A stretch of DNA of 10,715 bases from Spirochaetaceae bacterium (GTDB lineage Bacteria > Spirochaetota > Spirochaetia > Treponematales > Breznakiellaceae): positions 1 through 10,715 of the forward strand of contig JAITAM010000145.1 in the NCBI GenBank assembly GCA_031284085.1. Reading direction: 5' to 3'. Below, in pieces: positions 1 to 7,469 of the stretch (position 1 is the stretch's first letter; each line of letters begins with the position of its first letter). Made by a program: the position numbers and the translations under genes. Below the pieces are notes generated by a model. The model did no database searches. It was not told the origin of the DNA and saw only the letters and a program-made list of their open reading frames with translations.

Positions 1-304
1 AATCTAGACGATTGCCTTGAAAATCTGGACAGCTGCTCTAGAAATCCAGATTGTGGCATTGAAAATCTAGACGGTGGGTCAAAAAGCCTGACGGTGGCAC
101 TGAAAATCTAGACGGTAGCGTTAAAAATCTAGACGGTGGAGTAAAAACCCCGACTGCGGCATCGAAAATCCAGACGGTGGACTTAAAAATCTAGGCGGCG
201 GCATTGAAAATCTATGTGGTGGACTTAGAAATCCAGACGGTAGCATTAAAATCCCAGACGGTTGTCTTGAAAATCTAGACGGTAGCACTAAAATCTCTCT
301 ATAG
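1..304. repeat. 21-bp degenerate tandem repeat array, about 14 copies
   Basis: About 14 head-to-tail units fit the consensus GAAAATCTAGACGGTGGCATT. Examples start at 19, 40, 61, 102, 123, 164, 185, 206, 227, 248 and 269. Nearly all are exactly 21 nt; the units at 61-80 and 144-163 are 20 nt. There are no spacers, so this is not CRISPR. Read on the plus strand, each unit gives a heptapeptide of the form [E/K/R]-N-[L/P]-D-G-[G/S/C]-x with no internal stop, but the two 20-nt units shift the frame and a TAG at 302-304 closes it. One minus-strand frame is also open (x-P-P-S-R-F-x). It may be a decayed repeat-protein 3' end or a non-coding minisatellite. The left boundary lies outside the window. 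Confidence 0.9.
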
Positions 305-369
305 GAAGATTATATTCAACACGACAAACGCTTTTTCTAAGAAAAACGGCAAAATTATCTATCAAATTT

Positions 370-1045
370 GAGGTCTAATCCGTCCGCTTTTTTTAAGCAA
401 AAATCTGCACATTATTTCCGATAAAACGCCGGATGTGTAAGGATAAGCTGTGCTTGCGTTCCCTCTCCCGCTTCTTTCAGACAAAGAGTCAGACGTTACT
501 CTCGATAAAATGCCGAATGTGTAAGGATAAGCTGCGCCTGCGTTCCCTCTCCCGCTTCTTTCAGGCAAAAAGTCAGACGTTACTCCCGATACAACGCAGA
601 ATGTGTAAGGATAGGCCGTGCCTGCGTTACCTCTCCCGGTTCTGTTAGGCAAAGAGTCAGACGTTACTCCCGATAAAACGCCGGGAATTTAGAAACAGGC
701 TGCGCCTGCGTTCCCTCTCCCGGTTCTTTCAGACAAAGAGTTGGACGTTACTCCCGATAAAGCGCCGAGTGTGTAGGGATAAGCTGCGCCTGCATTCCCT
801 CTCCCGGTTCTTTCAGGCAAAGAGTCAGACGTTACTCCCGATACAACGCCGGGAACTTAGAAACAGGCCATGCCTGCGTTACCTCTCCCGCTTCTTTCAG
901 GCAAAGAGTCAGACGTTACTCCCGATACAACGCCGGGAACTTAGAAACAGGCCATGCCTACATTCCCTCTCCCGCTTCTGTTAGGCAAAAAGCCGTGCGC
1001 CATTCCTGATACAACGCCGGGAACTTAGAAACAGGCTGGCCTGTT
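370..1045. repeat. 84-bp tandem repeat array, about 8 copies
   Basis: Equivalent points recur at 433, 517, 601, 685, 769, 853, 937 and 1021, exactly 84 nt apart; a degenerate partial copy precedes 433. The conserved core is CCCTCTCCCGCTTCTTTCAG followed by GCAAAGAGTCAGACGTTACT and CCCGATACAACGCCGG. One segment exists in two forms: ATGTGTAAGGATAAGC-like at 433, 517, 601 and 769, and GAACTTAGAAACAGGC-like at 685, 853, 937 and 1021. Because 84 is a multiple of 3, reading frames stay open by default on both strands (for example 433-648 and 769-984 plus, 362-652 minus). These lack convincing ribosome sites, and I do not call them genes. The 105-bp units at 6468-6672 share the core. Confidence 0.9.
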
Positions 1046-1066
1046 AAAAATGTAGATAGGGGAGGC

Positions 1067-1095
1067 TTGCATTTGGCAGGATAAACGCTTATTCT
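1067..1095 (+). promoter_or_regulatory. Candidate sigma70-type promoter for the DUF499 gene
   Basis: The -35 TTGCAT (1067-1072) and -10 TATTCT (1090-1095) are separated by exactly 17 nt. The boxes match the consensus only partly (about 3/6 and 4/6), but position and spacing suit the gene starting at 1155. The -10 lies inside the left arm of the 1089-1126 inverted repeat. Confidence 0.45.
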
Positions 1096-1126
1096 AGAGA
1101 GAATCGTGAGATTGTTTCTAGAATAA
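1089..1126. promoter_or_regulatory. 10-bp inverted repeat (possible operator or leader hairpin)
   Basis: TTATTCTAGA (1089-1098) and TCTAGAATAA (1117-1126) are perfect reverse complements flanking an 18-nt centre. The centre itself holds a 4-bp AATC/GATT inner stem with loop GTGA. The left arm covers the candidate -10, and the right arm ends about 18 nt before the ribosome site GAGGAG (1144-1149). A repressor site or a 5'-leader hairpin are both possible; the regulator is not visible. Confidence 0.6.
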
Positions 1127-1154
1127 AAATGAAAAATTGCTTTGAGGAGATGTT

Positions 1155-4100
1155 ATGCAAACATTGAATGCAAATGATTATATAAACCGCGGTTTTGAGG
1201 CAATGCGCCCGGTTCTTGCCGAATATATTTGCCGTGAACTTGAGAAAAAAGATAAAGAAAACTGGTGGGAACGCTATATACTCTCTCCCGCTCCTGAATT
1301 CTATCAGAATAGCCTCCCTTCCAAAGGAACGGTGCTTGAGCTCAAAGACACGCTGGATATTTTTCGATGCCTTAAAGCCATTGACAATAACTGGCACGAG
1401 GTTTTTAAGTATACTATGACGGCCATGCAGCGCACGTGGGGCAAGGAATTACAGGAAACCAGAAACAAAACGGCTCATACAGCAGGAACCGCCATGACGG
1501 ACGACGAGGCAAGCCGGGCGCTTGATACCATGTCCCGCTTTATGGACCCAATCGACACGAGTACTGCTGAGGCTATTCGTAAGTTTATGCAAGAAATCCG
1601 GCACAAAATCGAAAAAGTCGAAAAAAAGACGATAATAGTTAAAATGCACGCAAGCCCGCCCTCGCCGGCGCTTAGCTACGCCGTGCCGTGGCGGCAGATT
1701 GCCCAGCCGCATCCGGATATAGCCAAGGGGTGCTTCAGGCAGGCGGAATTTGCGGCGGATTTGGCGCAGGTTTTGCAGGGACGGGCGGTGGAAGAATATC
1801 AGGACGCGGTAGCGTTTTACGAGCGCACCTATATTACTGAGGGCATGAAAGGGATGCTCATCAGGACAATTCAGCGGGTTTCGGGTAAGGGCGGAGAGCC
1901 GGTGGTTCAACTCAAAACGGCTTTCGGCGGCGGCAAGACTCACAGTATGCTTGCCTTATACCATCTGATGCACAGTGCGAATCCTGAAAATCTCCGCGGG
2001 GTGCGCGAGATTTTATCAGAGGCGGGCATTGCCGCCATGCCAAAGGTGAAAGTAGCGGTTCTGGTGGGGACTGCCCTTGACCCTGTTAAACCGCGCCGCC
2101 CCACAAAGTTCCCCGGCATCACCATCAATACTTTGTGGGGCGAGATGACTGCTCAATTAGCCGAGCAATCGGGCAATCCGGCATTGTACGAGATCGTGAA
2201 GCAAGCCGACAAAAAAGGCATTTCTCCCGGTTCTACAACGCTCAAAACCATTATGGAAAAATGCGCCCCCTGCCTTATTTTGATTGACGAGCTTGTGGCA
2301 TACGCGCGCAAGTTATACGGCTTTAAGGCAGGCGATATTCCTGCAGGGACCTTTGAGAATGTTTTGTCCTTTGTTCAGGAGCTTACTGAGGCCGTCAGAG
2401 CGAGCAAGAACTGCGTTTTAGTTGCATCCATTCCCGAATCGGAAACTGAAACGGGCGGAGAAGCGGGGGGCATGGCCTTGCAGCGGATAGAGCATACTTT
2501 TGGGAGAATGGAAGCGGTTTGGAAGCCTGTGGTTGCTGAGGAAGGTTTTGAAATTGTAAGGCGGCGTTTGTTCATGCCCATAGAAGATCAAAGTGCGGTT
2601 GACAAGACGTGCAGGGCTTATTTTTCTCTTTATAAGGAGAATCCGGTTTTGTTTCCTGTGGAAACCAAAGAAGCGGATTACCTTGAAAAGATGAAACGCT
2701 GTTATCCCATACATCCTGAGATTTTCGACAGGCTTTACAGCGACTGGGCAGCGATAGACGATTTCCAAAGAACCCGCGGCGTTTTGCGTCTTATGGCGGC
2801 TGTTATCTATGATTTGTACAGCAGTAACGACGGCAGTGCAATGATAACCTGCGGCTCTATCGCTGTCGGCAGCGCCGCCATTCGCGATGAACTGACCCGC
2901 TATCTTTCCAACGGCTGGACGCCGGTTATTGAAAGTGAAATTGACGGGAGGAGCGCAAAACCCCTAAAGCGTGATAATGAACAGGGCGGCTATTACAAGA
3001 AACAATTCGCCCACAGCCGCATAGCCCGCACCATTTTTCTAGGCAGCGCACCCTCAAGCGGCGCGCAAAGAAACAGGGGGCTTGACGCTGCTCATGTTCA
3101 CTTGGGCATTGTACAGCCTGAAGAGAATATTCCAGCCTATGAAGCGGCAATGACTGCTTTGGCGGAAAACCTGACTTACCTTTACCGCGTGGATAACCGC
3201 TACTGGTTTGATACCCGCCCCACTCTCAAGAAAACTGTTGCCGACCGCGCCCAACTACTATCAGAGGACATCGTGGATGAAGCCATAGAGAGAGCCTTGA
3301 AAGATAAAACGTATCGGGACCCTTCCGTGTCTATTCACCCTGCACCCTCCTCCTGCGCTGATGTTCCCGATGATCAGAGGTTTCATCTTGTCCTTTTCCG
3401 CACTGTGGATACGCAGAAGGCAAATGACTCAAGCTCTCCTGCAATGGCTGCTGCAAAGGAATACTTTGAGAAGCGGGGAACTTCACCCCGTATATACCGC
3501 AACATGATAGCTTTTCTTGCGCCCGACAATGTACATGTTGCGCAGTTGCGGCAAGAAATGAAGATGCTCCTTGCATGGCGGTCCATAGAACAGGATATAG
3601 ACAGCCTTTTTCTGGACAAAGCTCAAGAAAGGGAAACAGTTGATGCAATTACTACGCTTGACAAATCCATACCGGATCGGATTAGAGAAACATGGTCCCA
3701 GCTCATTGTCCCAACGCAGGAAGGCACTGAGCCGGTAAAACTGGCTGCGCTCAAGGTAATGGGACTTGGCAGTCCCGTTATAAATGCAATGCAGAAAATG
3801 AAACAGGACGAGCTTGTTATTGAGGTGCTTTCTCCAAAGATTCTTTCTATGGAAATGGAAAAATACCATTTGTGGCAGGGTAAAGATCATAGTACGGTCA
3901 GGGATTTGTGGTCAAATTATACTCGATATGTGTATTTACACCGCTTGAAAGACCGCGGTGTTTTGGAGCAGGCTTTGCGTTCCGGCATCCGTTCGGGTGA
4001 GTTTTTTGCTTATGCCGAAGGTCAGGATAGCGGTGGAAGGTATGAAGGGATCAGTATATACGGCGATAGCTTCCAAATTAGTGCTGACGGGCTTGTTGTT

Positions 4101-4466
4101 AAAGCCTGTGCTGCCAAAGCGCAGCTTGAGAAAGAATCGGCAAAATTGGAAAAGTCTGTGCCGGCAGGGGCGGCGTACGATACACAGTTTGAAAGTCCCA
4201 AAGAAGGTGAAAAGGCCGTTATTCCAAAATCCCCTAAACCAACTCATTTTTATGGGAGCGTAAAGATTGAGCATACGAAACTCGGTTCTACTGCCGGGCT
4301 TATAAACACCGAAGTTTTACAGCACTTTAAGCAGCTGCCCGGTGTTTCTGTTGCAGTATCTTTGGATATTCAGGTAACTATTCCCGACGGGATGCCCGAT
4401 GATATAGTCCGCACTGTTCGGGAAAACTGCCGCACGCTTAATTTTGATACCGGTAGCTTTGAATAG
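1155..4466 (+). CDS. Swt1-family HEPN / DUF499 ATPase, anti-phage associated
   Basis: A large cytoplasmic P-loop protein of 1103 aa. The N-terminal ~125 residues look like a Swt1-type HEPN domain, with the Rx4H motif R103-N-K-T-A-H108 that in active HEPN proteins forms the RNase site. The ATPase core has a Walker A variant T-A-F-G-G-G-K261-T262, with Thr where the first Gly is usual, and Walker B LILID378-E379. The DUF499 signatures HPEIF (520-524) and DFQRTRGVLR (536-545) follow. The start is set by GAGGAG (1144-1149), 5 nt before ATG. DUF499 proteins are typically found in phage-defence loci beside a DUF1156 DNA methyltransferase, DUF3780 and a helicase; none is seen here. The reading frame is intact. 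A role in defence (nucleic-acid sensing or RNA cleavage coupled to ATP hydrolysis) is inferred from the family. Confidence 0.85.
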   Translation: MQTLNANDYINRGFEAMRPVLAEYICRELEKKDKENWWERYILSPAPEFYQNSLPSKGTVLELKDTLDIFRCLKAIDNNWHEVFKYTMTAMQRTWGKELQETRNKTAHTAGTAMTDDEASRALDTMSRFMDPIDTSTAEAIRKFMQEIRHKIEKVEKKTIIVKMHASPPSPALSYAVPWRQIAQPHPDIAKGCFRQAEFAADLAQVLQGRAVEEYQDAVAFYERTYITEGMKGMLIRTIQRVSGKGGEPVVQLKTAFGGGKTHSMLALYHLMHSANPENLRGVREILSEAGIAAMPKVKVAVLVGTALDPVKPRRPTKFPGITINTLWGEMTAQLAEQSGNPALYEIVKQADKKGISPGSTTLKTIMEKCAPCLILIDELVAYARKLYGFKAGDIPAGTFENVLSFVQELTEAVRASKNCVLVASIPESETETGGEAGGMALQRIEHTFGRMEAVWKPVVAEEGFEIVRRRLFMPIEDQSAVDKTCRAYFSLYKENPVLFPVETKEADYLEKMKRCYPIHPEIFDRLYSDWAAIDDFQRTRGVLRLMAAVIYDLYSSNDGSAMITCGSIAVGSAAIRDELTRYLSNGWTPVIESEIDGRSAKPLKRDNEQGGYYKKQFAHSRIARTIFLGSAPSSGAQRNRGLDAAHVHLGIVQPEENIPAYEAAMTALAENLTYLYRVDNRYWFDTRPTLKKTVADRAQLLSEDIVDEAIERALKDKTYRDPSVSIHPAPSSCADVPDDQRFHLVLFRTVDTQKANDSSSPAMAAAKEYFEKRGTSPRIYRNMIAFLAPDNVHVAQLRQEMKMLLAWRSIEQDIDSLFLDKAQERETVDAITTLDKSIPDRIRETWSQLIVPTQEGTEPVKLAALKVMGLGSPVINAMQKMKQDELVIEVLSPKILSMEMEKYHLWQGKDHSTVRDLWSNYTRYVYLHRLKDRGVLEQALRSGIRSGEFFAYAEGQDSGGRYEGISIYGDSFQISADGLVVKACAAKAQLEKESAKLEKSVPAGAAYDTQFESPKEGEKAVIPKSPKPTHFYGSVKIEHTKLGSTAGLINTEVLQHFKQLPGVSVAVSLDIQVTIPDGMPDDIVRTVRENCRTLNFDTGSFE

Positions 4467-4490
4467 TAGAACGGCTTTATTTTATAACAC

Positions 4491-4519
4491 TTGACCAAGT
4501 TTTTATCCTCTTGTATTAT
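4491..4519 (+). promoter_or_regulatory. Strong sigma70-type promoter (metY leader)
   Basis: TTGACC (4491-4496), a 17-nt spacer, and TATTAT (4514-4519). The -35 is 5/6 and the -10 is 5/6 to consensus. Transcription would start near 4526, just before the GGAG at 4534-4537, and could drive the small ORF at 4543 and metY. Confidence 0.7.
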
Positions 4520-4542
4520 ACAAACATAAATGCGGAGTATAG

Positions 4543-4779
4543 ATGATAGTCAGCACTGAACTAAAACAGAAAATCACCGCCACTCAAGAGAGTTTTAAGG
4601 TTAGTCCGGTAGGTTTTTCCCGATTCGGCAGCCGCCTTGAAACCGCTGATTGGACTCCTCCGTCATTTCCTTCCATCTTCCTTTGCACAAAGTTCCGCCG
4701 GTTCTTGCGTGGGAAACTGCACTACCCTTACGGCGTCTGTACCGCCATTTGCCCCATCGGGGCAGACAAAAAACTTTAA
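4543..4779 (+). CDS. Possible small ORF (78 aa) in the metY leader, unknown
   Basis: The product is unrecognised. In its favour, the ATG is preceded by GGAG (4534-4537, 5 nt spacing) and lies about 17 nt after a probable transcription start. Against it, the protein is rich in Phe, Arg, Pro and Ser, has no recognisable domain, and alternative frames of the same stretch are also open. It contains one Cys-x3-Cys pair near the C terminus and no membrane segment. It could be a leader peptide affecting metY, a remnant or chance. Confidence 0.25.
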   Translation: MIVSTELKQKITATQESFKVSPVGFSRFGSRLETADWTPPSFPSIFLCTKFRRFLRGKLHYPYGVCTAICPIGADKKL

Positions 4780-4884
4780 TGCGAGTAAAAGCCGTTTCCG
4801 AAGAGGGTTTTTATCACGTTCAAAACTTCGGATCAGAAAAGCGAAACACAAATTTATCTTAACAAGCCAGAAGGAGATATAATT

Positions 4885-6174
4885 ATGGCAGACAACAATT
4901 TTAAGTTTGAGACCTTGCAGGTGCACGCAGGACAAGAACGTCCTGATCCCGCAACAGACGCTCGTGCGGTTCCCATTTATCAGACGACATCCTACGTCTT
5001 TCCTAGTGCGAAGTCCGGCGCAGACCGTTTTGCGCTCACCGAAAGCGGGAATATCTACACCCGCATCATGAATCCCACATGGGATGTCTTTGAACGGCGT
5101 GTGGCAGCTTTGGAAAATGGCGTGGCTGCTCTAGCAACCGCTTCAGGCGCGGCGGCGATGACTTATGCGATTCAGAACATCGCCCGTGCAGGAGATCACA
5201 TTGTCTCGGACAACCAAATTTACGGCGGTACTTACAATCTTTTTGCCAACACCTTAAAAGATTTTGGTATCGAAACTACGTTTGTTGACGGACACGATCC
5301 GAAAAACTTTCTCAATGCGATAAAGCCCAACACCAAAGCCTTGTTCTTCGAGAGCATAGGAAACCCAAATGCCAGCATCGTTGATATTGAAGAAATCGTA
5401 ACAATCGCACACGGGCATGAGATTCCGGTCATCGTGGACAATACCTTTGCTACACCTTACCTGTTGAGGCCAATAGACTACGGCGTGGACATCGTGGTAC
5501 ACAGTGCAACAAAGTTCATCGGCGGACATGGTACGTCCATAGGCGGCATCATCGTAGACGGCGGCAAGTTCGACTGGGCGCAGAACGACAAGTTTCCCGG
5601 CCTTTCAAAACCAAATCCCAGCTACCACAACCTCGTATTCACTGATGCGGTAGGCAACCTTGCCTATATCATCAAAGCGCGCACGACACTGCTGCGCGAT
5701 ACCGGCGCATCTTTGTCGCCCTTCAATGCGTTCTTGTTCCTTCAAGGGCTTGAAACTTTGTCGCTGCGGGTTGAGCGGCATGTGGAGAATACGTTGAAAG
5801 TGGTCGACTTCCTTGTAAATCATCCGCAGGTTGAAAAAGTGAACCACCCTCTGCTTCCCGGCCACCGCGATCACAAGTTCTATACCCGCTACTTCCCACA
5901 CGGCGGCGCTTCAATCTTTACCTTTGAGTTGAAAGGCAGCGCTGAGAAGGCGAAGATCTTTACCGAGACGCTGAAATTGTTCTCATTGCTTGCCAATGTG
6001 GCGGACGTCAAATCCTTGGTGATTCACCCCGCTTCTACCACACATTCGCAGATGAGTGCAGACGAGCTTCTTATCTCTGGTATCAAGCCCAACACGGTTC
6101 GTCTTTCCATCGGCACAGAGCATATTGACGACATCATCGGCGATCTCAAGCAAGGTTTTGAAGCAGTGAAATAA
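4885..6174 (+). CDS. metY: O-acetylhomoserine sulfhydrylase (aminocarboxypropyltransferase)
   Basis: A PLP-dependent Cys/Met-metabolism enzyme of 429 aa, the usual length for MetY. It converts O-acetyl-L-homoserine plus sulfide (or methanethiol) to homocysteine (or methionine) in the cytosol. The opening FETLQVHAGQ is typical. Visible motifs are YTRIMNPT (58-65), which holds the Tyr and Arg that bind the PLP phosphate of the neighbouring subunit, DNTFATPYLLRP (185-196) with PLP-contacting Asp185, and SATKFIGGHG (207-216) with Lys210 as the Schiff-base lysine. The start is fixed by AAGGAG (4871-4876), 8 nt before ATG. It has its own leader and probably forms a single-gene unit ending at the 6288-6320 hairpin. 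A related gamma-lyase is the alternative; the length and the insertion around 225-250 favour MetY. Confidence 0.93.
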   Translation: MADNNFKFETLQVHAGQERPDPATDARAVPIYQTTSYVFPSAKSGADRFALTESGNIYTRIMNPTWDVFERRVAALENGVAALATASGAAAMTYAIQNIARAGDHIVSDNQIYGGTYNLFANTLKDFGIETTFVDGHDPKNFLNAIKPNTKALFFESIGNPNASIVDIEEIVTIAHGHEIPVIVDNTFATPYLLRPIDYGVDIVVHSATKFIGGHGTSIGGIIVDGGKFDWAQNDKFPGLSKPNPSYHNLVFTDAVGNLAYIIKARTTLLRDTGASLSPFNAFLFLQGLETLSLRVERHVENTLKVVDFLVNHPQVEKVNHPLLPGHRDHKFYTRYFPHGGASIFTFELKGSAEKAKIFTETLKLFSLLANVADVKSLVIHPASTTHSQMSADELLISGIKPNTVRLSIGTEHIDDIIGDLKQGFEAVK

Positions 6175-6182
6175 GGCTTATA

Positions 6183-6248
6183 GTGAAGTATATCAAAAAA
6201 CCAATAGAAAAGATTGAACAAAAAATGAACGAGATTTTGAGTGTATAA
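6183..6248 (+). other. Possible 21-codon peptide or gene remnant after metY
   Basis: A short GTG-initiated frame starts 8 nt after metY stops, with AAGG a few bases upstream. It encodes a Lys/Ile/Glu-rich amphipathic peptide beginning VKYIKKPIEKIEQ and ends at TAA. The composition looks more coding-like than the surroundings, but it is too short to judge. It may be a remnant of a lost gene. Confidence 0.2.
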
Positions 6249-6344
6249 ATAAAAAGTGCTATATCATATTTTGTCTCTCAATAAGAGGGCGGTACTGCTT
6301 GCATAAAGTGCGGTACCGCCTGTTGTTATGTAAAAAATGATTTG
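6247..6344. repeat. ~100-bp dispersed repeat, copy 1
   Basis: Matches 7470-7568 with five substitutions and one inserted base over about 98 bp. It carries the hairpin at 6288-6320. Both copies lie downstream of a plus-strand gene and begin in an A-rich tract. The 581-bp gap 6175-6755 is otherwise made up of the 105-bp repeats (6468-6672), about 120 bp of unassigned sequence (6345-6467), and the yfcE promoter. Confidence 0.9.
6288..6320 (+). terminator. Hairpin in repeat copy 1, possible metY terminator
   Basis: GGCGGTACTGC (6288-6298) pairs with GCGGTACCGCC (6310-6320) over 11 bp, with one G-U pair and loop TTGCATAAAGT. The following TGTTGTTATG is only modestly U-rich, so termination is plausible but not textbook. 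Confidence 0.5.
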
Positions 6345-6467
6345 GACGACTAGTATCTTGTCATACCTACGCAAAGTGATACAAACAGACCGGATAGATA
6401 AAAGCCCTAACCATGCACTCAAGCATGTCATAGCGGGTGTAAATTCCTCAGACCTCAGGCGGGGAAG

Positions 6468-6672
6468 GGGACAGACCTCAGGCTGCGTCTTTCAGGCCAA
6501 AAGCCGTACTCCGTTTTTGATACCAGCGCCGAGAGCTTTGGAACAGCCTATGGCTGACAGAAGCAGGAGAAAGGGACAGACCGCAGGCTGTGTCTTTCAG
6601 GCCAAAAGCCGTACTCCGTTTTTGATACCAGCACCGATAATTTTGAAACAGCCTATGGCTGTAAAAACGGAA
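6468..6672. repeat. 105-bp tandem repeat, two copies, related to the 84-bp array
   Basis: GGGACAGACC[T/G]CAGGCTG starts each unit at about 6468 and 6573, 105 nt apart; the TCTTTCAGGCC points at 6488 and 6593 confirm the period. The second copy ends in CAGCCTATGGCTG. The core TTTCAGGCCAAAAGCCG followed by GATACCAGCGCCG and GGAACAGCC parallels the 84-bp array, best with its last units (TTAGGCAAAAAGCCG, GATACAACGCCGGGAAC, near 980-1035). The open frame 6337-6720 is mostly repeat, has no ribosome site, and is not called as a gene. Confidence 0.85.
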
Positions 6673-6679
6673 AGTACAA

Positions 6680-6708
6680 TTGCTCTTTATGCTTATTTGT
6701 GCTATTAT
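6680..6708 (+). promoter_or_regulatory. Candidate sigma70-type promoter for yfcE
   Basis: TTGCTC (6680-6685), a 17-nt spacer, and TATTAT (6703-6708). The start point would be near 6715, giving a ~41-nt leader to the ATG at 6756. The leader contains a perfect 8-bp hairpin, TTGAAATC-GAGT-GATTTCAA (6717-6736). Confidence 0.6.
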
Positions 6709-6755
6709 GCGTGTATTTGAAATCGAGTGATTTCAAGACTTGAACTGAGGGCTAT

Positions 6756-7373
6756 ATGAAATATCTTATTATCTCCGATATTCACGGTTCGGTGGATGCG
6801 GTGAAAAAGGCGCTTGACTGGTATGAACAGTCAAAGGCCGACTTTTTGCTTGTTCTTGGCGACATGCTGTATCACGGGCCGCGCAACCTCCTCCCCGGCG
6901 GGCATAATCCACAGGGCGTTGTAGAACTTCTTAACAGGTATCACCACACGATTATCGCCGTACGGGGAAACTGCGATGCGGAAGTTGATCAGCTCTTGCT
7001 TGATTTTCCCTGCATGAGTGATTACGCGCTCATTCTCGATGAAGGCCGCCATCTCTTTCTTACGCACGGCCATGTTTATAAAGAAGGCAAGTTGCCCTAT
7101 TCATTGCCGGCGGGCAGCGTTATATTCTCCGGGCATACTCATATCCCGCGGCTCGAAAAGAAATTGGAGATTATCTATTGTAATCCGGGTTCCATATCGC
7201 TACCGAGAACAGGAAATAGGAACGAAAAGGCAGTCCCAACCTTTGCCGTCTACGAAAGCAAGGGATCGGGTGCAGTTATCATGGTGCGCCGGTTGGATGA
7301 CGACAGCATTGTAAACCAGATGGAACTACCGGGTAACTCCCCTCAAGTGATACAAATACCCCAAGAAACCTGA
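6756..7373 (+). CDS. yfcE: YfcE-type metallophosphoesterase / phosphodiesterase
   Basis: A cytosolic calcineurin-like phosphoesterase of 205 aa. All metal-binding motifs are present in order: D8-x-H10 (SDIHG), G35-D36 (LGDMLYHGP), G71-N72-C-D74 (GNCD), H104-G-H106 (THGH) and G126-H127-T-H129 (GHTH). The segment GPRNLLPGGHNPQGV after the GD motif is typical of the YfcE subgroup rather than MJ0936-type enzymes. E. coli YfcE is about 184 aa and hydrolyses phosphodiesters such as bis-pNPP in vitro with Mn2+; its natural substrate is unsettled. This protein is ~20 residues longer, through a C-terminal tail rich in Gln, Pro and Asp. The ribosome site (TGAGGG, ending ~6 nt before ATG) is weak. It is probably a single-gene unit. 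Confidence 0.88.
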   Translation: MKYLIISDIHGSVDAVKKALDWYEQSKADFLLVLGDMLYHGPRNLLPGGHNPQGVVELLNRYHHTIIAVRGNCDAEVDQLLLDFPCMSDYALILDEGRHLFLTHGHVYKEGKLPYSLPAGSVIFSGHTHIPRLEKKLEIIYCNPGSISLPRTGNRNEKAVPTFAVYESKGSGAVIMVRRLDDDSIVNQMELPGNSPQVIQIPQET

Positions 7374-7469
7374 ACATAAAACGGCTTGCACCGGTCTTCG
7401 GGAAGCGGCAGTGGTCGCGGCAACCGCAGAGCGGAACAGTCAGACAGTGCGGAGCAGGCGGCAGCGCGA

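Larger units (their letters stand above)
4467..4884 (+). promoter_or_regulatory. Intergenic leader upstream of metY
   Basis: This 418-bp gap carries the promoter at 4491-4519, giving a leader of about 358 nt before metY if it is the only promoter. It contains a small candidate ORF (4543-4779), a short hairpin TGCCCC-ATC-GGGGCA (4750-4764) without a U tract, and a 27-codon open frame (4779-4862) whose ATG overlaps the preceding stop as TAATG. I looked for a SAM riboswitch or T-box and saw no recognisable core. It may be a regulatory leader or a decayed gene. Confidence 0.4.

Noticed and set aside
433..984. Two 71-aa plus-strand frames and a 96-aa minus-strand frame inside the 84-bp array
   Set aside because: They are made wholly of the repeat, both strands are open because the unit is a multiple of 3, and there is no convincing ribosome site.
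1..1045. CRISPR array
   Set aside because: Units are contiguous 21- and 84-bp direct repeats with no unique spacers and no cas genes nearby.
4560..4640. SAM-I riboswitch before metY (CTCAAGAGAG looked suggestive)
   Set aside because: The following conserved core elements and pairing pattern are missing.
4663..4935. 90-aa minus-strand frame across the metY start
   Set aside because: It overlaps the clearly coding metY start on the other strand, has no ribosome site and no recognisable domain.
6337..6720. 127-aa plus-strand frame
   Set aside because: It starts inside the ~100-bp repeat, is mostly two 105-bp units, has no ribosome site, and runs through the yfcE promoter.
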